64,000 bases of DNA from Gammaproteobacteria bacterium (GTDB lineage Bacteria; Pseudomonadota; Gammaproteobacteria; Pseudomonadales; Pseudohongiellaceae): the NCBI GenBank assembly GCA_012960305.1, contig DUBM01000014.1, forward strand, positions 434,001 to 498,000, written 5' to 3'. The translations under genes were made by a program, and so were the position numbers. The notes under the pieces are model-generated. The model ran no database searches, had not been told where the DNA came from, and saw nothing but the letters and a program-made list of their open reading frames with translations. Positions within the stretch are counted from its first letter, which is position 1, and every line of letters starts with the position of its first letter. Below, one piece after another: positions 29,942-39,819 of the stretch.

Positions 29942-31228
29942 TCAGCTTACTTTTTTAATGATATCCAATAATGCTGGCAAAGCATTCTGGTTTCTTTTCA
30001 CCACGGCTAAACCTTGATCCGCCATTAGTTTTTGCTTCTCAGGATTGGCCATCAACAGCTGGACTTGCATGGCAAGTTCGTCTTCATTTTGCACAGTTAC
30101 CAAAGCTCCAGCCTCTTCCAATAATTTACAAATAGTGGCGAAGTTAAATTGAGAAGGCCCCACCACTATTGGAATTCCTAGTGCCGCAGGCTCCAATACG
30201 TTCTGGCAACCGGTATCAACTAAACTGCCACCGACAAATGCAATTTTCGCGAGTCGGTAATAGCTAAGCATCTCGCCCATAGAATCGCCAATCAAGATTT
30301 GAATCGGTTCATCTGATGAATGAAAGCTTGCAGTTGTTGTACTTCGACGCTGTACAGAAAAATTACTCTTCTCACAGAGATTAGTTACTTCATCGAAGCG
30401 TTCCGGATGACGTGGAACGATGATAAGAAGTAATTCTGCAGAAGATTCCAAGCATTTTTTAAATGCATATAGGATTTTTTCCTCTTCTCCCAGCCTGGTG
30501 CTCGCCGCAATTAATATCGGTCGTCCAGACAGACTGATTTTTTCGAAAACCTCATCTTCATGCTCGGCTGCTTTATTGACATCAACGATGAATTTTAAAC
30601 TACCGGTAACTTCTACTCTTTCTGGGTTTGCACCGAGATCAATTAATCTAATGGCGTCGGCATCGGTCTGTGCTGCAATGAAATCAATTTTTCTCAACAT
30701 GCCTTTGGTCAGACTAGCGATCTTCCTATAATTGGCTGCAGATTTTTCTGAAAGCCTGGCATTGGCTAAAATTATCTTGACCGAACTAGAATGACAATAA
30801 TGAACTGTATTGGGCCACAGTTCAGTCTCCATCAATATCAGCATATTAGGGTTTAGCTTTTTTATGAATCGAGTCAGAGAACCAGGTAGGTCATAAGGCA
30901 TATAAGAATGAATAACAGAATTGCCGAACAGCACTCTTGAACGAACCGAACCCGTTGGAGTCATGCAGCTAACTACAATTTGAGTCCCTGAGTCTTGATT
31001 CAACAGCCCACGAACTAGGGGGCTCGCTGCCATGATCTCACCAACAGAGACCGCATGAATCCATATTGTACTTTTCTTAATGTCGAAATTAGCAGGTAGT
31101 GTAAATCCACCAAATCTTTCAGCGATACATTGTCGATACCCTGGTGATTTAAATGATCTCAGATAAAGGCGCAGGAGAATAAACGGTACCGAGAGATAGA
31201 GAAGAAAACTGTAGAGAAATCGTTGCAT
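29942..31228 (-). CDS. waaA: 3-deoxy-D-manno-octulosonic acid transferase (Kdo transferase)
   Basis: IWIHAVSVGEIMAASPLV; MPYDLPGSLTRFIKKLNPNMLILMETELWPN; AFVGGSLVDTGCQNVLEPAALGIPIVVGP. Confidence 0.95.
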   Translation of the reverse strand: MQRFLYSFLLYLSVPFILLRLYLRSFKSPGYRQCIAERFGGFTLPANFDIKKSTIWIHAVSVGEIMAASPLVRGLLNQDSGTQIVVSCMTPTGSVRSRVLFGNSVIHSYMPYDLPGSLTRFIKKLNPNMLILMETELWPNTVHYCHSSSVKIILANARLSEKSAANYRKIASLTKGMLRKIDFIAAQTDADAIRLIDLGANPERVEVTGSLKFIVDVNKAAEHEDEVFEKISLSGRPILIAASTRLGEEEKILYAFKKCLESSAELLLIIVPRHPERFDEVTNLCEKSNFSVQRRSTTTASFHSSDEPIQILIGDSMGEMLSYYRLAKIAFVGGSLVDTGCQNVLEPAALGIPIVVGPSQFNFATICKLLEEAGALVTVQNEDELAMQVQLLMANPEKQKLMADQGLAVVKRNQNALPALLDIIKKVS

Positions 31229-31372
31229 TTATTCGCCTATGTTGGAAAAGGTTTTGCTCGTTGGGAAATTCGTTTTGATGTCGATATACTCTACTTGCTC
31301 TTAGTCTTAAAGGGCATTCGTTAATTGGCCTAAGCTTGGTGACCAGCTTCAGGCAAAGAGTAAAGGTAACCA

Positions 31373-32587
31373 ATGACTCCAACCTATTCAACCGACATTG
31401 TCATCTTTGGTGGCGGCATTGCTGGGCTTTGGTTATTGAATCGACTGCGAAACCAAGGATTCGATGCGATTTTGTTCGAGTCTAATCAAATCGGTAGTGG
31501 CCAAACGATAGCCTCTCAGGGAATTATTCACGGCGGGCTCAAATATGCGCTAAACGGTGCATTAACCGGAGCGACGGAAGCCATTGCCGATATGCCGTCC
31601 CGCTGGCGCAATTGTTTGGCTGGATCTGGCGATGTCGACTTGCAGGGAACAGCCATTCTTAGTAATCATTACTATTTGTGGTCGGCTGCAGGATTACGAT
31701 CAAAACTAAAGACTTTTCTAGGCAGCAAAAGCCTGCGAGGAAAAGTCAATCCACTACAAAACAAAGAGTTCAGTAGCCTTTTCAGGAATTCGACGGTTCA
31801 AGGGAATCTCTACGAGCTACCGGACTTTGTGATTAACACCGATTCGCTACTGCAAGTACTTGCGCGCAACCAATTCGACCATCTTTTTAAATACGAAAAA
31901 GACGCCATCGAATTTAATCGTAACCAGTTAGGCGATATTGAGAGTGTGTCCATAATAAGTAATTTGCCTAACAGCACTTCCTCTGAAATTCAGATAGAGG
32001 CCCAGCAATTTATTTTTTGCGCCGGCGGAGGAAACGAAAAGTTAATTTCACAAGCAAATCTAAAAACCCCCAACACACAGCGCCGCCCACTAAAGATGGT
32101 ATGGATTAGAAATAACGACCTTCCCCCAGCTTATGTTCATTGCATCGGGGATAGCTTTAGCTTAACTCCAAGGCTCACAGTCACTACACATTACAATGAT
32201 GAGAATGATGTTGTTTGGTATCTAGGTGGAGAACTAGCCGAAAAGGGTGTGGAACGTTCTAATGAAGAACAAATTCAAGCAGCAAAGAACCAAACTGCCG
32301 AGTCATTCCCTTGGGTCGATTTTTCAAACGCTAGTTGGAACTGCATTTCTATAGATCGTTGTGAGGCTAAGATTGAAAATAGATTTAGACCTGACGATAC
32401 CTGCTTAATTGCAGAGGACAATGCAATAGCAGTCTGGCCAACAAAACTTACTCTCACTCCCTCCTTGGCCGATAAGATAGTAGAGCATCTCGCTAACAAC
32501 TCCATTGCCGCGAGGCCCACCAATGATAACTCGACACTTCGACAATATTTTGGTGAACCAAAGATTGCGGTTCCCTATTGGAACTAA
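31373..32587 (+). CDS. FAD-dependent oxidoreductase (DAO family)
   Basis: TDIVIFGGGIAGLWLLNRLRNQGFDAILFESNQIGSGQTIASQGIIHGG. Confidence 0.88.
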   Translation: MTPTYSTDIVIFGGGIAGLWLLNRLRNQGFDAILFESNQIGSGQTIASQGIIHGGLKYALNGALTGATEAIADMPSRWRNCLAGSGDVDLQGTAILSNHYYLWSAAGLRSKLKTFLGSKSLRGKVNPLQNKEFSSLFRNSTVQGNLYELPDFVINTDSLLQVLARNQFDHLFKYEKDAIEFNRNQLGDIESVSIISNLPNSTSSEIQIEAQQFIFCAGGGNEKLISQANLKTPNTQRRPLKMVWIRNNDLPPAYVHCIGDSFSLTPRLTVTTHYNDENDVVWYLGGELAEKGVERSNEEQIQAAKNQTAESFPWVDFSNASWNCISIDRCEAKIENRFRPDDTCLIAEDNAIAVWPTKLTLTPSLADKIVEHLANNSIAARPTNDNSTLRQYFGEPKIAVPYWN

Positions 32588-32593
32588 TTGATA

Positions 32594-33364
32594 ATGACCG
32601 TAGCAAGACGCGTATTAGGTCAAACAGGCATCAATATCTCATGCATCGGCTTGGGCACGACCAAATTTGGTCGTAATCAGGAAGTTAAATACCCAAGTGG
32701 TTTTTCGCTACCCGAGGACAAGGAAATTTCCGCTCTGTTAGACAGAGCTCAAAGCCTGGGAATAAATTTAATCGACACATCACCTGCTTATGGCAGTAGT
32801 GAACAACGGCTTGGGCGATTAATGCGCAATCGTGATGATTGGGTTATATGCACGAAGGTAGGCGAGGAGTTTCTTGGCGGAAAATCTTTCTATGATTTTT
32901 CTAGTGGGTATGTCCAAAAAAGTATTGAAAGAAGCCTGCGCGATATGCAAACCGATTATCTTGATGTCGTACTTGTACACTCTAATGGCAGGGACGCTCA
33001 CATTATCGATTCAACTGACTGTCTGCCTACGCTACTGAAACTCAAAGAAAAAGGACTGATCAAGGCAATAGGCATGTCCACTAAAACCGTCGATGGAGGG
33101 CTTAAAGCTGTTGAAGTTTCCGATGTGGTGATGGTCACTTACAATCCTTCCAGCACTGCAGATGAAGTGGTAATCAATCGAGCAGAAAAACTCGGAAAGG
33201 GCGTACTAATAAAAAAGGCGCTCAATAGTGGTCATGTTAACGATACCGCTATGAGCGTTGATGATTGTATTCGTTTTGCGCTACATCCGAACGGAGTATC
33301 CAGTGTCATTCTCGGCACCATCGATGAAGGTCATTTACGCCAGAACGCGGCCGCACTGCAATAA
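32594..33364 (+). CDS. Aldo/keto reductase
   Basis: VLGQTGINISCIGLGTTKFG...LGINLIDTSPAYGSSEQRLGRLM...WVICTKVG. Confidence 0.92.
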   Translation: MTVARRVLGQTGINISCIGLGTTKFGRNQEVKYPSGFSLPEDKEISALLDRAQSLGINLIDTSPAYGSSEQRLGRLMRNRDDWVICTKVGEEFLGGKSFYDFSSGYVQKSIERSLRDMQTDYLDVVLVHSNGRDAHIIDSTDCLPTLLKLKEKGLIKAIGMSTKTVDGGLKAVEVSDVVMVTYNPSSTADEVVINRAEKLGKGVLIKKALNSGHVNDTAMSVDDCIRFALHPNGVSSVILGTIDEGHLRQNAAALQ

Positions 33365-33828
33365 ATCTAAAAGAGCCAAAACGCAACACCCTATTCCTAC
33401 TCTTCGCAGCTTAAGGAAAGTCTTTCACTAAGTGTTTCTAATATGCGATTTCATTTTCTGTGATTGCCAATAAGTAATCCAATTATTTTATTTTGCTGCA
33501 ATTTTCTTATAATACAAAAATATTTTATAATTAATCAGGTTGTCGATGTTCGCACCAGGTCGCAGTGAATAAGTAATTATCAATTCATTCGGTTAGTAAC
33601 ATAACTTACAAAATCCTCAGCATGCACACAGGCATTTTGATACACGATAAAAAAATTGTTGACTGTATATAAGAAGAAGTTTCTCAGGAACTAAGTATTT
33701 TTTGAGGAAGAGCTACGCATTACCGGCCGAAGAATCCGCATAAGAAATTATAGCGTTTAATGCATTTTTTGGCATGACTTAGTTGACTATTGTCTTTCCA
33801 ATATCAAGAATATTTTATTCAATACCTT

Positions 33829-35259
33829 CTAGTCACTTACTGTTTTCATTTTTTCCATTATCGCTGATGTCGAACAGTCGTCTAGAAATTCGAGAGCCTG
33901 AACACTGCCACCATAGGATTCCACTAATTCTCCGCCAACTACTTGATCGATTGTGTAATCGCCGCCTTTGACTAGAATTTCTGGCTGAATGGCTTCGAGT
34001 AAAACTTCCGGCGTATCTTCAGCAAAACTAACTACCCAATCTACGGCCTCGAGACCTGCGAGGACAGCCATGCGTCTGTCTACGGGATTAATTGGGCGAC
34101 CCGCCCCTTTTAATCGAGTAACTGAATCATCATCATTGATTGCAACGACTAATCGATCGCCCAATTTCTTAGCTTCTGCTAAATAGCCAACGTGGCCAGC
34201 ATGAATAATGTCAAAACACCCATTGGTAAAGACAATTTTTTCTCCATGGGCTTTTGCATCCTGTACGGCAAAATGTAATTGTTTTGCACTCATCACGCCT
34301 CGACCTGAATTTTCTTCAATGAGAATAGCCCGTCGCATTTCTGGTCCGCTAATAGCCGCTGTACCTAATTTCCCGACAACGAGCCCACCTGCTAAATTAG
34401 CAATAGCAGTTGAATCGGCTAAATTTTCACCAGCGGCCAAGGCTGCAGCAAGAACGGATATGACTGTGTCTCCAGCACCCGTCACATCAAATACTTCCTG
34501 TGCTCTGGCCGGAAAATGTAATTCTGCTGAGTCAGGTCGAATTAAAGTCATACCGTATTCGCCTCGAGTGATCAACAAAGCTTGCAGGTCGAGGTCGGTC
34601 AATAATTTTAAGCCCCGAGCAAGCAATTCATCTTCATTAGCACAGTGGCCCACTACTTCTTCAAACTCGATGAGATTCGGAGTGATCAAAGTTGCGCCAC
34701 GGTATTTTTCAAAATTGGAGCCTTTCGGATCGACAACAATGGGAATATTACGCGCCCGGCCCAGAGCAATGATTTCTTCTATATCTTGCAAAGCACCTTT
34801 ATCATAATCAGATAGAACCAGTACTTGTGCTGAATCAATAAGGCCGGCAATTTTTCCTACCAGGCCATCAACATCTTTTTTATCGAATTTTTGTTCAAAG
34901 TCGAGACGGATAAGTTGTTGATGCTGACTAATAACTCGGAGTTTTGTAATCGTTGGTTTATCTTCAGACTGCAGAAATTCGCAATAGACTCCTGCCGCTT
35001 TTAGCCGCGAAGCTAACTCTTCTCCGGTGTCATCTTTTCCAACCAACCCAACCAGAGTGGCTGCGCTTCCCAGTGCTGCAATATTGAGAGCAACGTTGCC
35101 GGCACCACCGGGCCGGTCTTCTTTATTTTCGACTCGCACCACTGCTACAGGCGCCTCAGGAGACACACGAGATGCGGCTCCATGCCAATAGCGGTCCAGC
35201 ATCACATCGCCAACAACGAGAAGTTTGGCTTGCTGGAATGAAGGCATCTCAAGTTTCAT
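33829..35259 (-). CDS. hldE: Bifunctional heptose-7-phosphate kinase / heptose-1-phosphate adenylyltransferase
   Basis: PfkB kinase (VVGDVMLDRYWHG, DVTGAGDTVISVLAAAL) fused to cytidylyltransferase (VFTNGCFDIIHAGHVGYLAEAKKLGDRL). Confidence 0.97.
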   Translation of the reverse strand: MKLEMPSFQQAKLLVVGDVMLDRYWHGAASRVSPEAPVAVVRVENKEDRPGGAGNVALNIAALGSAATLVGLVGKDDTGEELASRLKAAGVYCEFLQSEDKPTITKLRVISQHQQLIRLDFEQKFDKKDVDGLVGKIAGLIDSAQVLVLSDYDKGALQDIEEIIALGRARNIPIVVDPKGSNFEKYRGATLITPNLIEFEEVVGHCANEDELLARGLKLLTDLDLQALLITRGEYGMTLIRPDSAELHFPARAQEVFDVTGAGDTVISVLAAALAAGENLADSTAIANLAGGLVVGKLGTAAISGPEMRRAILIEENSGRGVMSAKQLHFAVQDAKAHGEKIVFTNGCFDIIHAGHVGYLAEAKKLGDRLVVAINDDDSVTRLKGAGRPINPVDRRMAVLAGLEAVDWVVSFAEDTPEVLLEAIQPEILVKGGDYTIDQVVGGELVESYGGSVQALEFLDDCSTSAIMEKMKTVSD

Positions 35260-35611
35260 GATTTTCTGCTCTATTAGTTCATTGTTTTGCTTCGATTGAC
35301 TATGCCATTAAAACCACTGGAGCAGCCGGGAATAGCCAAAAATCTAGGCCGAAGATAATACCACATGGGTGTCATACAGTCTTAAGGGCGCATAATTGCG
35401 CAAAAATGGAGATTTAAATATATTATGGGAAATATTTTTGCTTATTGCTCGGGTTTCATGCCCAAGGTGGATATTTATTCCTTTTTATAACCAATTTTCA
35501 AAGGCATTATGGGGAAATGAGAATGATTAGGACATTTGCTACACTACTCCATCTCTTAACAATGAGTTTAAAGCTAATTATTCATGCTCCGACGTCGATC
35601 TAGCTATTACC

Positions 35612-36541
35612 GTGCGTGACTCTACCCACACTAGCATCCCTCTTGGGCAATACAAAAGCCCCCGTTACTGGCCAACCTGGATAAACCTGGCAGTTATGTG
35701 GATTGCCGCCCATCTGCCTTACTTCCTGCAGATTAAAGCGGGGCAGTTATTGGGTATCCTCGCCTATTACTTCGCCAGAGATCGCCATCATGTTTGCGAG
35801 GTAAATCTGCGGCTTTGTTTTCCTGACCTGAACGAAAAAGCTTTAAAGCAATTGGTGAAGAAAACTTTCGAATCCAACGGCATCGGGCTTATCGAAATTT
35901 CCATAGCCTGGTACCGCAACCCAGAGGACTATAGAGAACGAGTAACAGTAGATGGCTTGGAGAACTTGAATAAAGCTCTAAGTCTTGGCCGTGGAGTTCT
36001 ACTGCTAGGGGCCCATTACAGTACTCTGGAACTCGGAGGATTCTTCTTAAGTCTTTATCATGAGATGGATGCTACCTATCGCCCAAACGATAATCCTTTG
36101 TTTCAAGCCGCAATGCTGAATGGGCGTACTCGCCATCACCGAGGTGTATTCGAACGGAGCGATGTACGCTCTGCCTTGCGAAGCTTAAGGACCGGAAGAA
36201 TACTTTGGTACGCCCCGGATCAAGACTACGGTGCAAAACACTCAGTGTTTGTCCCATTCTTCGGAGTACCCGCTGCAACGATTACGGCCACAAGTCGTTT
36301 TGCCCAGGTTAATAACTCTGCAGTGGTGCTTTTTAGTCATTATCGTAAAGAGGACAACTCAGGTTATCATCTTAACTTCAGCCCAATATTGGAAAACTAC
36401 CCAAGCGGCGATGACGTAGCAGATGCCACCAGAATAAATTTACTGATTGAAGAATCCATCCGCAAGCAACCTGATCAGTACTTATGGCTTCACAAGCGAT
36501 TTAAAACTCAAGCGGCAGGCAAATCCGCAAGACCTTACTAA
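35612..36541 (+). CDS. lpxL: LpxL/HtrB-family lipid A lauroyl acyltransferase
   Basis: LLLGAHYSTLELGGF (HxxxxE motif), WYAPDQDYGAKHSVFVPFFGVPAATI, WLHKRFKT. Confidence 0.93.
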   Translation: MRDSTHTSIPLGQYKSPRYWPTWINLAVMWIAAHLPYFLQIKAGQLLGILAYYFARDRHHVCEVNLRLCFPDLNEKALKQLVKKTFESNGIGLIEISIAWYRNPEDYRERVTVDGLENLNKALSLGRGVLLLGAHYSTLELGGFFLSLYHEMDATYRPNDNPLFQAAMLNGRTRHHRGVFERSDVRSALRSLRTGRILWYAPDQDYGAKHSVFVPFFGVPAATITATSRFAQVNNSAVVLFSHYRKEDNSGYHLNFSPILENYPSGDDVADATRINLLIEESIRKQPDQYLWLHKRFKTQAAGKSARPY

Positions 36542-36558
36542 AACTAACTAGGATTATC

Positions 36559-38064
36559 GTGTCTCAATTTAATTGGCGCCAACTAGATATACGAATTTAT
36601 GCGGTGTGTGCCAGCTTAATGATATCTCTGTTTACGATTTTTATTCCCGATACGCTTAATGATGATGCCTATGTATATATTCGGACGGCGGGTATAGCCC
36701 TCGATGACGGAATTGCCGCTGCCTTTCAACATTATTCCTGGGCCACATACTCTTTATTAATTGCCACTGTCAGTCAGGTCGGCCTAGACCTCTTCAGTGC
36801 AGCTTTTATAATTAACGGCCTCTTTTATGCTCTGTTGGTTTATGCCTTTGTCAGTATTATTTCTGAGATTGACAACTCGAGATTAACACTGACTTTTGCC
36901 GCTATCTGTGTTTTGGTTTATCCGCAGTTAAATGAGTATCGATATTTAATTATTCGCGATATAGGCTTTTGGGCTCTAACTCTTTTTTCAGTTTGGCTAT
37001 TTATTCGCCATAGAAAAACTCGAAAATTTAAATTTGCTTTTGGGTGTTGTTCTGTATTAATCCTTGCAGCTTTTTTCCGTGCAGAAGCCGCCGCTTTTTT
37101 ATTTCTTATCCCATTCACTGTGTTACTAGATAAACAGAAAAACAATAAAGCAAAAAAACAAATATTTGTGCACTTAATGGCAACCGCGATAGGCTTTTCT
37201 ATGATTGCGATATTGCTATTAGCGCTAATTGGGTTTGATATACCAAGCCTCTTTGTTGAGTTTGTTTCTGTATACGAACCCTTCGTTGCTAGCACTTTTA
37301 GCCCTAACGAACTTGAATTGTCTGCCCTCAGCACATTGCTGTTTGGGGAATATGCTGCAGCATATTCCGCAGAATACATCAGTATTTTTATGGCAACTGG
37401 TCTACTCGCGATACTCTTCGCAAATGTGTTCAATGCTATTGGTGGACCTTATTTCTTCGTTCTTGTCTATGGGGCGATTTTCAAGAAAATCAAAATTGAT
37501 CGCGATCTTGCTAATGCCGTATTGGGATACATATTAATAAATCTTGTAATCTTGTTTTTATTTCTTTTTATCACTCGATACTTAACTAGTCGTTATGCCA
37601 TGATGATCTGTTTACTAGTGGCATTAGCTGTACCTCTGATTCTTAGCGAACTCTACCGGCAGGCACTCGAAAAGAAACAGTCACTAGTAACGGCTGCATT
37701 GGTTTTATTTCTCAGCTATTGCGCCGCAGATGCATACTATAGCTTCGGTGATTCTAAGAGCTTTGTTTTTGATTCTATTGATTGGATAGCTGATAGTTCA
37801 GACAAATCGAGGCGAGTTATTACCAATAATCATGCTATCGCTTACTATTCAGGGCGAGTGGAAAATTATGATTCGGTATTAAAATTTCTTACCCAAGACC
37901 AATTATTAAATGCAGTTGAAGAAGATCTAATCGTAATTGAAATGAATCATGAAATGACTCGGCTGGTAGAAAGCGATTTGATCGCACCCAATCTAAAATT
38001 CGAAATCGCATTCCCTGATAACGAAGATCGGCGTGTATCTGTCTATAGCCGTATTCAACTTTAG
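36559..38064 (+). CDS. Polytopic membrane protein, possibly a glycosyltransferase-like (GT-C) protein
   Basis: About 10 hydrophobic segments; early acidic pair NDDAYVYIR after the first TM, as in GT-C enzymes. Confidence 0.55.
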   Translation: MSQFNWRQLDIRIYAVCASLMISLFTIFIPDTLNDDAYVYIRTAGIALDDGIAAAFQHYSWATYSLLIATVSQVGLDLFSAAFIINGLFYALLVYAFVSIISEIDNSRLTLTFAAICVLVYPQLNEYRYLIIRDIGFWALTLFSVWLFIRHRKTRKFKFAFGCCSVLILAAFFRAEAAAFLFLIPFTVLLDKQKNNKAKKQIFVHLMATAIGFSMIAILLLALIGFDIPSLFVEFVSVYEPFVASTFSPNELELSALSTLLFGEYAAAYSAEYISIFMATGLLAILFANVFNAIGGPYFFVLVYGAIFKKIKIDRDLANAVLGYILINLVILFLFLFITRYLTSRYAMMICLLVALAVPLILSELYRQALEKKQSLVTAALVLFLSYCAADAYYSFGDSKSFVFDSIDWIADSSDKSRRVITNNHAIAYYSGRVENYDSVLKFLTQDQLLNAVEEDLIVIEMNHEMTRLVESDLIAPNLKFEIAFPDNEDRRVSVYSRIQL

Positions 38065-38069
38065 CAAAA

Positions 38070-39815
38070 TTACCAGTTCTTCGGCTCTTCTTTTTTCGTC
38101 ACTAGTATATCTTCAAGTATAAGAAACTTTAAGTCTGTCCCCATAAACATGGAGAGTGCGTCCGCTGGCGTGCAAACAAGAGCCTCTCCTGGCCGACACA
38201 AGGCGGTATTGATCAACAAACCGTGACCTGATAATTTTTGGAAGCACTTTAGTAGGCCATATAGATCGGGATTATTCTCTTGTTTTACGACCTGTGCGCG
38301 TGTAGATCCATCAATATACCTTAAGGCCGGGTAATCTTCTTTGGCCTTGTTACTCAACAAAGAAGAAATACTCATATACTCATCTTCCTGTTGTTCAACA
38401 ATTCCATCGGCTACGCTGTCGAGCATACAGGGAGAGAAAGGCCTCCAACTCTCACGAAATTTAACTTGCTGATTCAGAGCCTCTCCGATATTCGGAATAG
38501 TGGGATTCGCCAGAATAGATCGATTTCCTAAAGCTCGGGGACCAAACTCCATTCGGCCTCGAAAACAAGCCACAATTTCGCCCCGCTGTAGCAACTCCGC
38601 TGCTTTTTGTTGAGGATTATCGAGAAGTTCCCATTGCGGTTTCTCTCGATGCACTTTGCAAGCACCAACGCAATCATCCATAGAGTAAGAAGGCCCTAAA
38701 AACATATTATTCGGAGATTTTATTGCAGCCCCCGTTTTTCGAATAGCATAAGCTGCAGCACCTATTGCAGTTCCAGAGTCACTACAAGCTGGTGATACAA
38801 TCAATTCCTTAACCATCTCCATAGATGCAAGGCGCCGATTGAGCCGAATATTCATCGACCCGGTGCCGGCAACAGCCAAGCGACCTGACTCCTTCAAGAC
38901 ATCAGAGAGATAGTGCTCTATCAATCCTTCCGCAATATCCTCATAAAGTTTTTGAATCGCTGCTGCGTAATGTACGTAGGGGTCATCGACAAGATTCCCG
39001 ACCCGGCGCGGCCCCAACATGTCGACTAATTTCTTGCTGAAATAGTGACCTTTAGATTTTGCCTTATATCTTCTAAGTCCAACGGTACCGATCAGTTGGT
39101 TATTAACCTTGAAATTTTTACCGGTAAAGTGCGCCAGAGAACTCAAGTCGTATTTCTCTGGATCACCGAATGGAGCTATACCCATTACTTTGAATTCACC
39201 ATCAAGAATTTCAAATCCAAGATAATCTGTTAACGCTGCATACATGCCGCAAAGAGAATCAGGATTATAAAATTCCTTTATGCGTACAATTTTTCCTTTG
39301 TGCCCGTAACCAAGAAAGATCGTAGAATATTCCCCTTTCGAATCCAAACAGAAGATTGCTGTCTTTTGATCAGTTTCATTTAAGTGATAGCAACTGCTCG
39401 CATGGGCTAACTGATGCTGAACAGGAACTAACTCGATACTTTGTAGAGGAATGTTGAGTTTTTGAAGTAAGCTGTTTAATTCATGGATGTAACGGCGGTA
39501 ACGACGATTGCCATTAAACAAGCTATCGATGCTGCGATCTGGAGCGTACCAGTGGCGATAAGCGTAATGCCAGCGGGCTTTGCTAAATAAAGAGATAGGC
39601 GCGTAAGGAATTGCAACACGATTGACTTGGGAGGGTGATACACCGGCAATTTGCATGCAATGACGTGCTGAAAGATAAGCTTGCTCTTCTTTTGCGTGCT
39701 TCCTCCGCAACAGCCTCTCTTCTTCAACAGCGGCCACCAACTCATTGTCAATAAACAAAGCTGCTGAAGGATCATGTCCTATCGCGCCTGCAAGTCCAAG
39801 AGTGATCGTAGCCAT
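38070..39815 (-). CDS. Carbamoyltransferase (NodU/WapO type)
   Basis: LGLAGAIGHDPSAALFIDNELVAAVEEERLLRRKHA; HQLAHASSCYH; FRGRMEFGPRALGNRSILANP. Confidence 0.94.
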   Translation of the reverse strand: MATITLGLAGAIGHDPSAALFIDNELVAAVEEERLLRRKHAKEEQAYLSARHCMQIAGVSPSQVNRVAIPYAPISLFSKARWHYAYRHWYAPDRSIDSLFNGNRRYRRYIHELNSLLQKLNIPLQSIELVPVQHQLAHASSCYHLNETDQKTAIFCLDSKGEYSTIFLGYGHKGKIVRIKEFYNPDSLCGMYAALTDYLGFEILDGEFKVMGIAPFGDPEKYDLSSLAHFTGKNFKVNNQLIGTVGLRRYKAKSKGHYFSKKLVDMLGPRRVGNLVDDPYVHYAAAIQKLYEDIAEGLIEHYLSDVLKESGRLAVAGTGSMNIRLNRRLASMEMVKELIVSPACSDSGTAIGAAAYAIRKTGAAIKSPNNMFLGPSYSMDDCVGACKVHREKPQWELLDNPQQKAAELLQRGEIVACFRGRMEFGPRALGNRSILANPTIPNIGEALNQQVKFRESWRPFSPCMLDSVADGIVEQQEDEYMSISSLLSNKAKEDYPALRYIDGSTRAQVVKQENNPDLYGLLKCFQKLSGHGLLINTALCRPGEALVCTPADALSMFMGTDLKFLILEDILVTKKEEPKNW

Positions 39816-39819
39816 ATGA

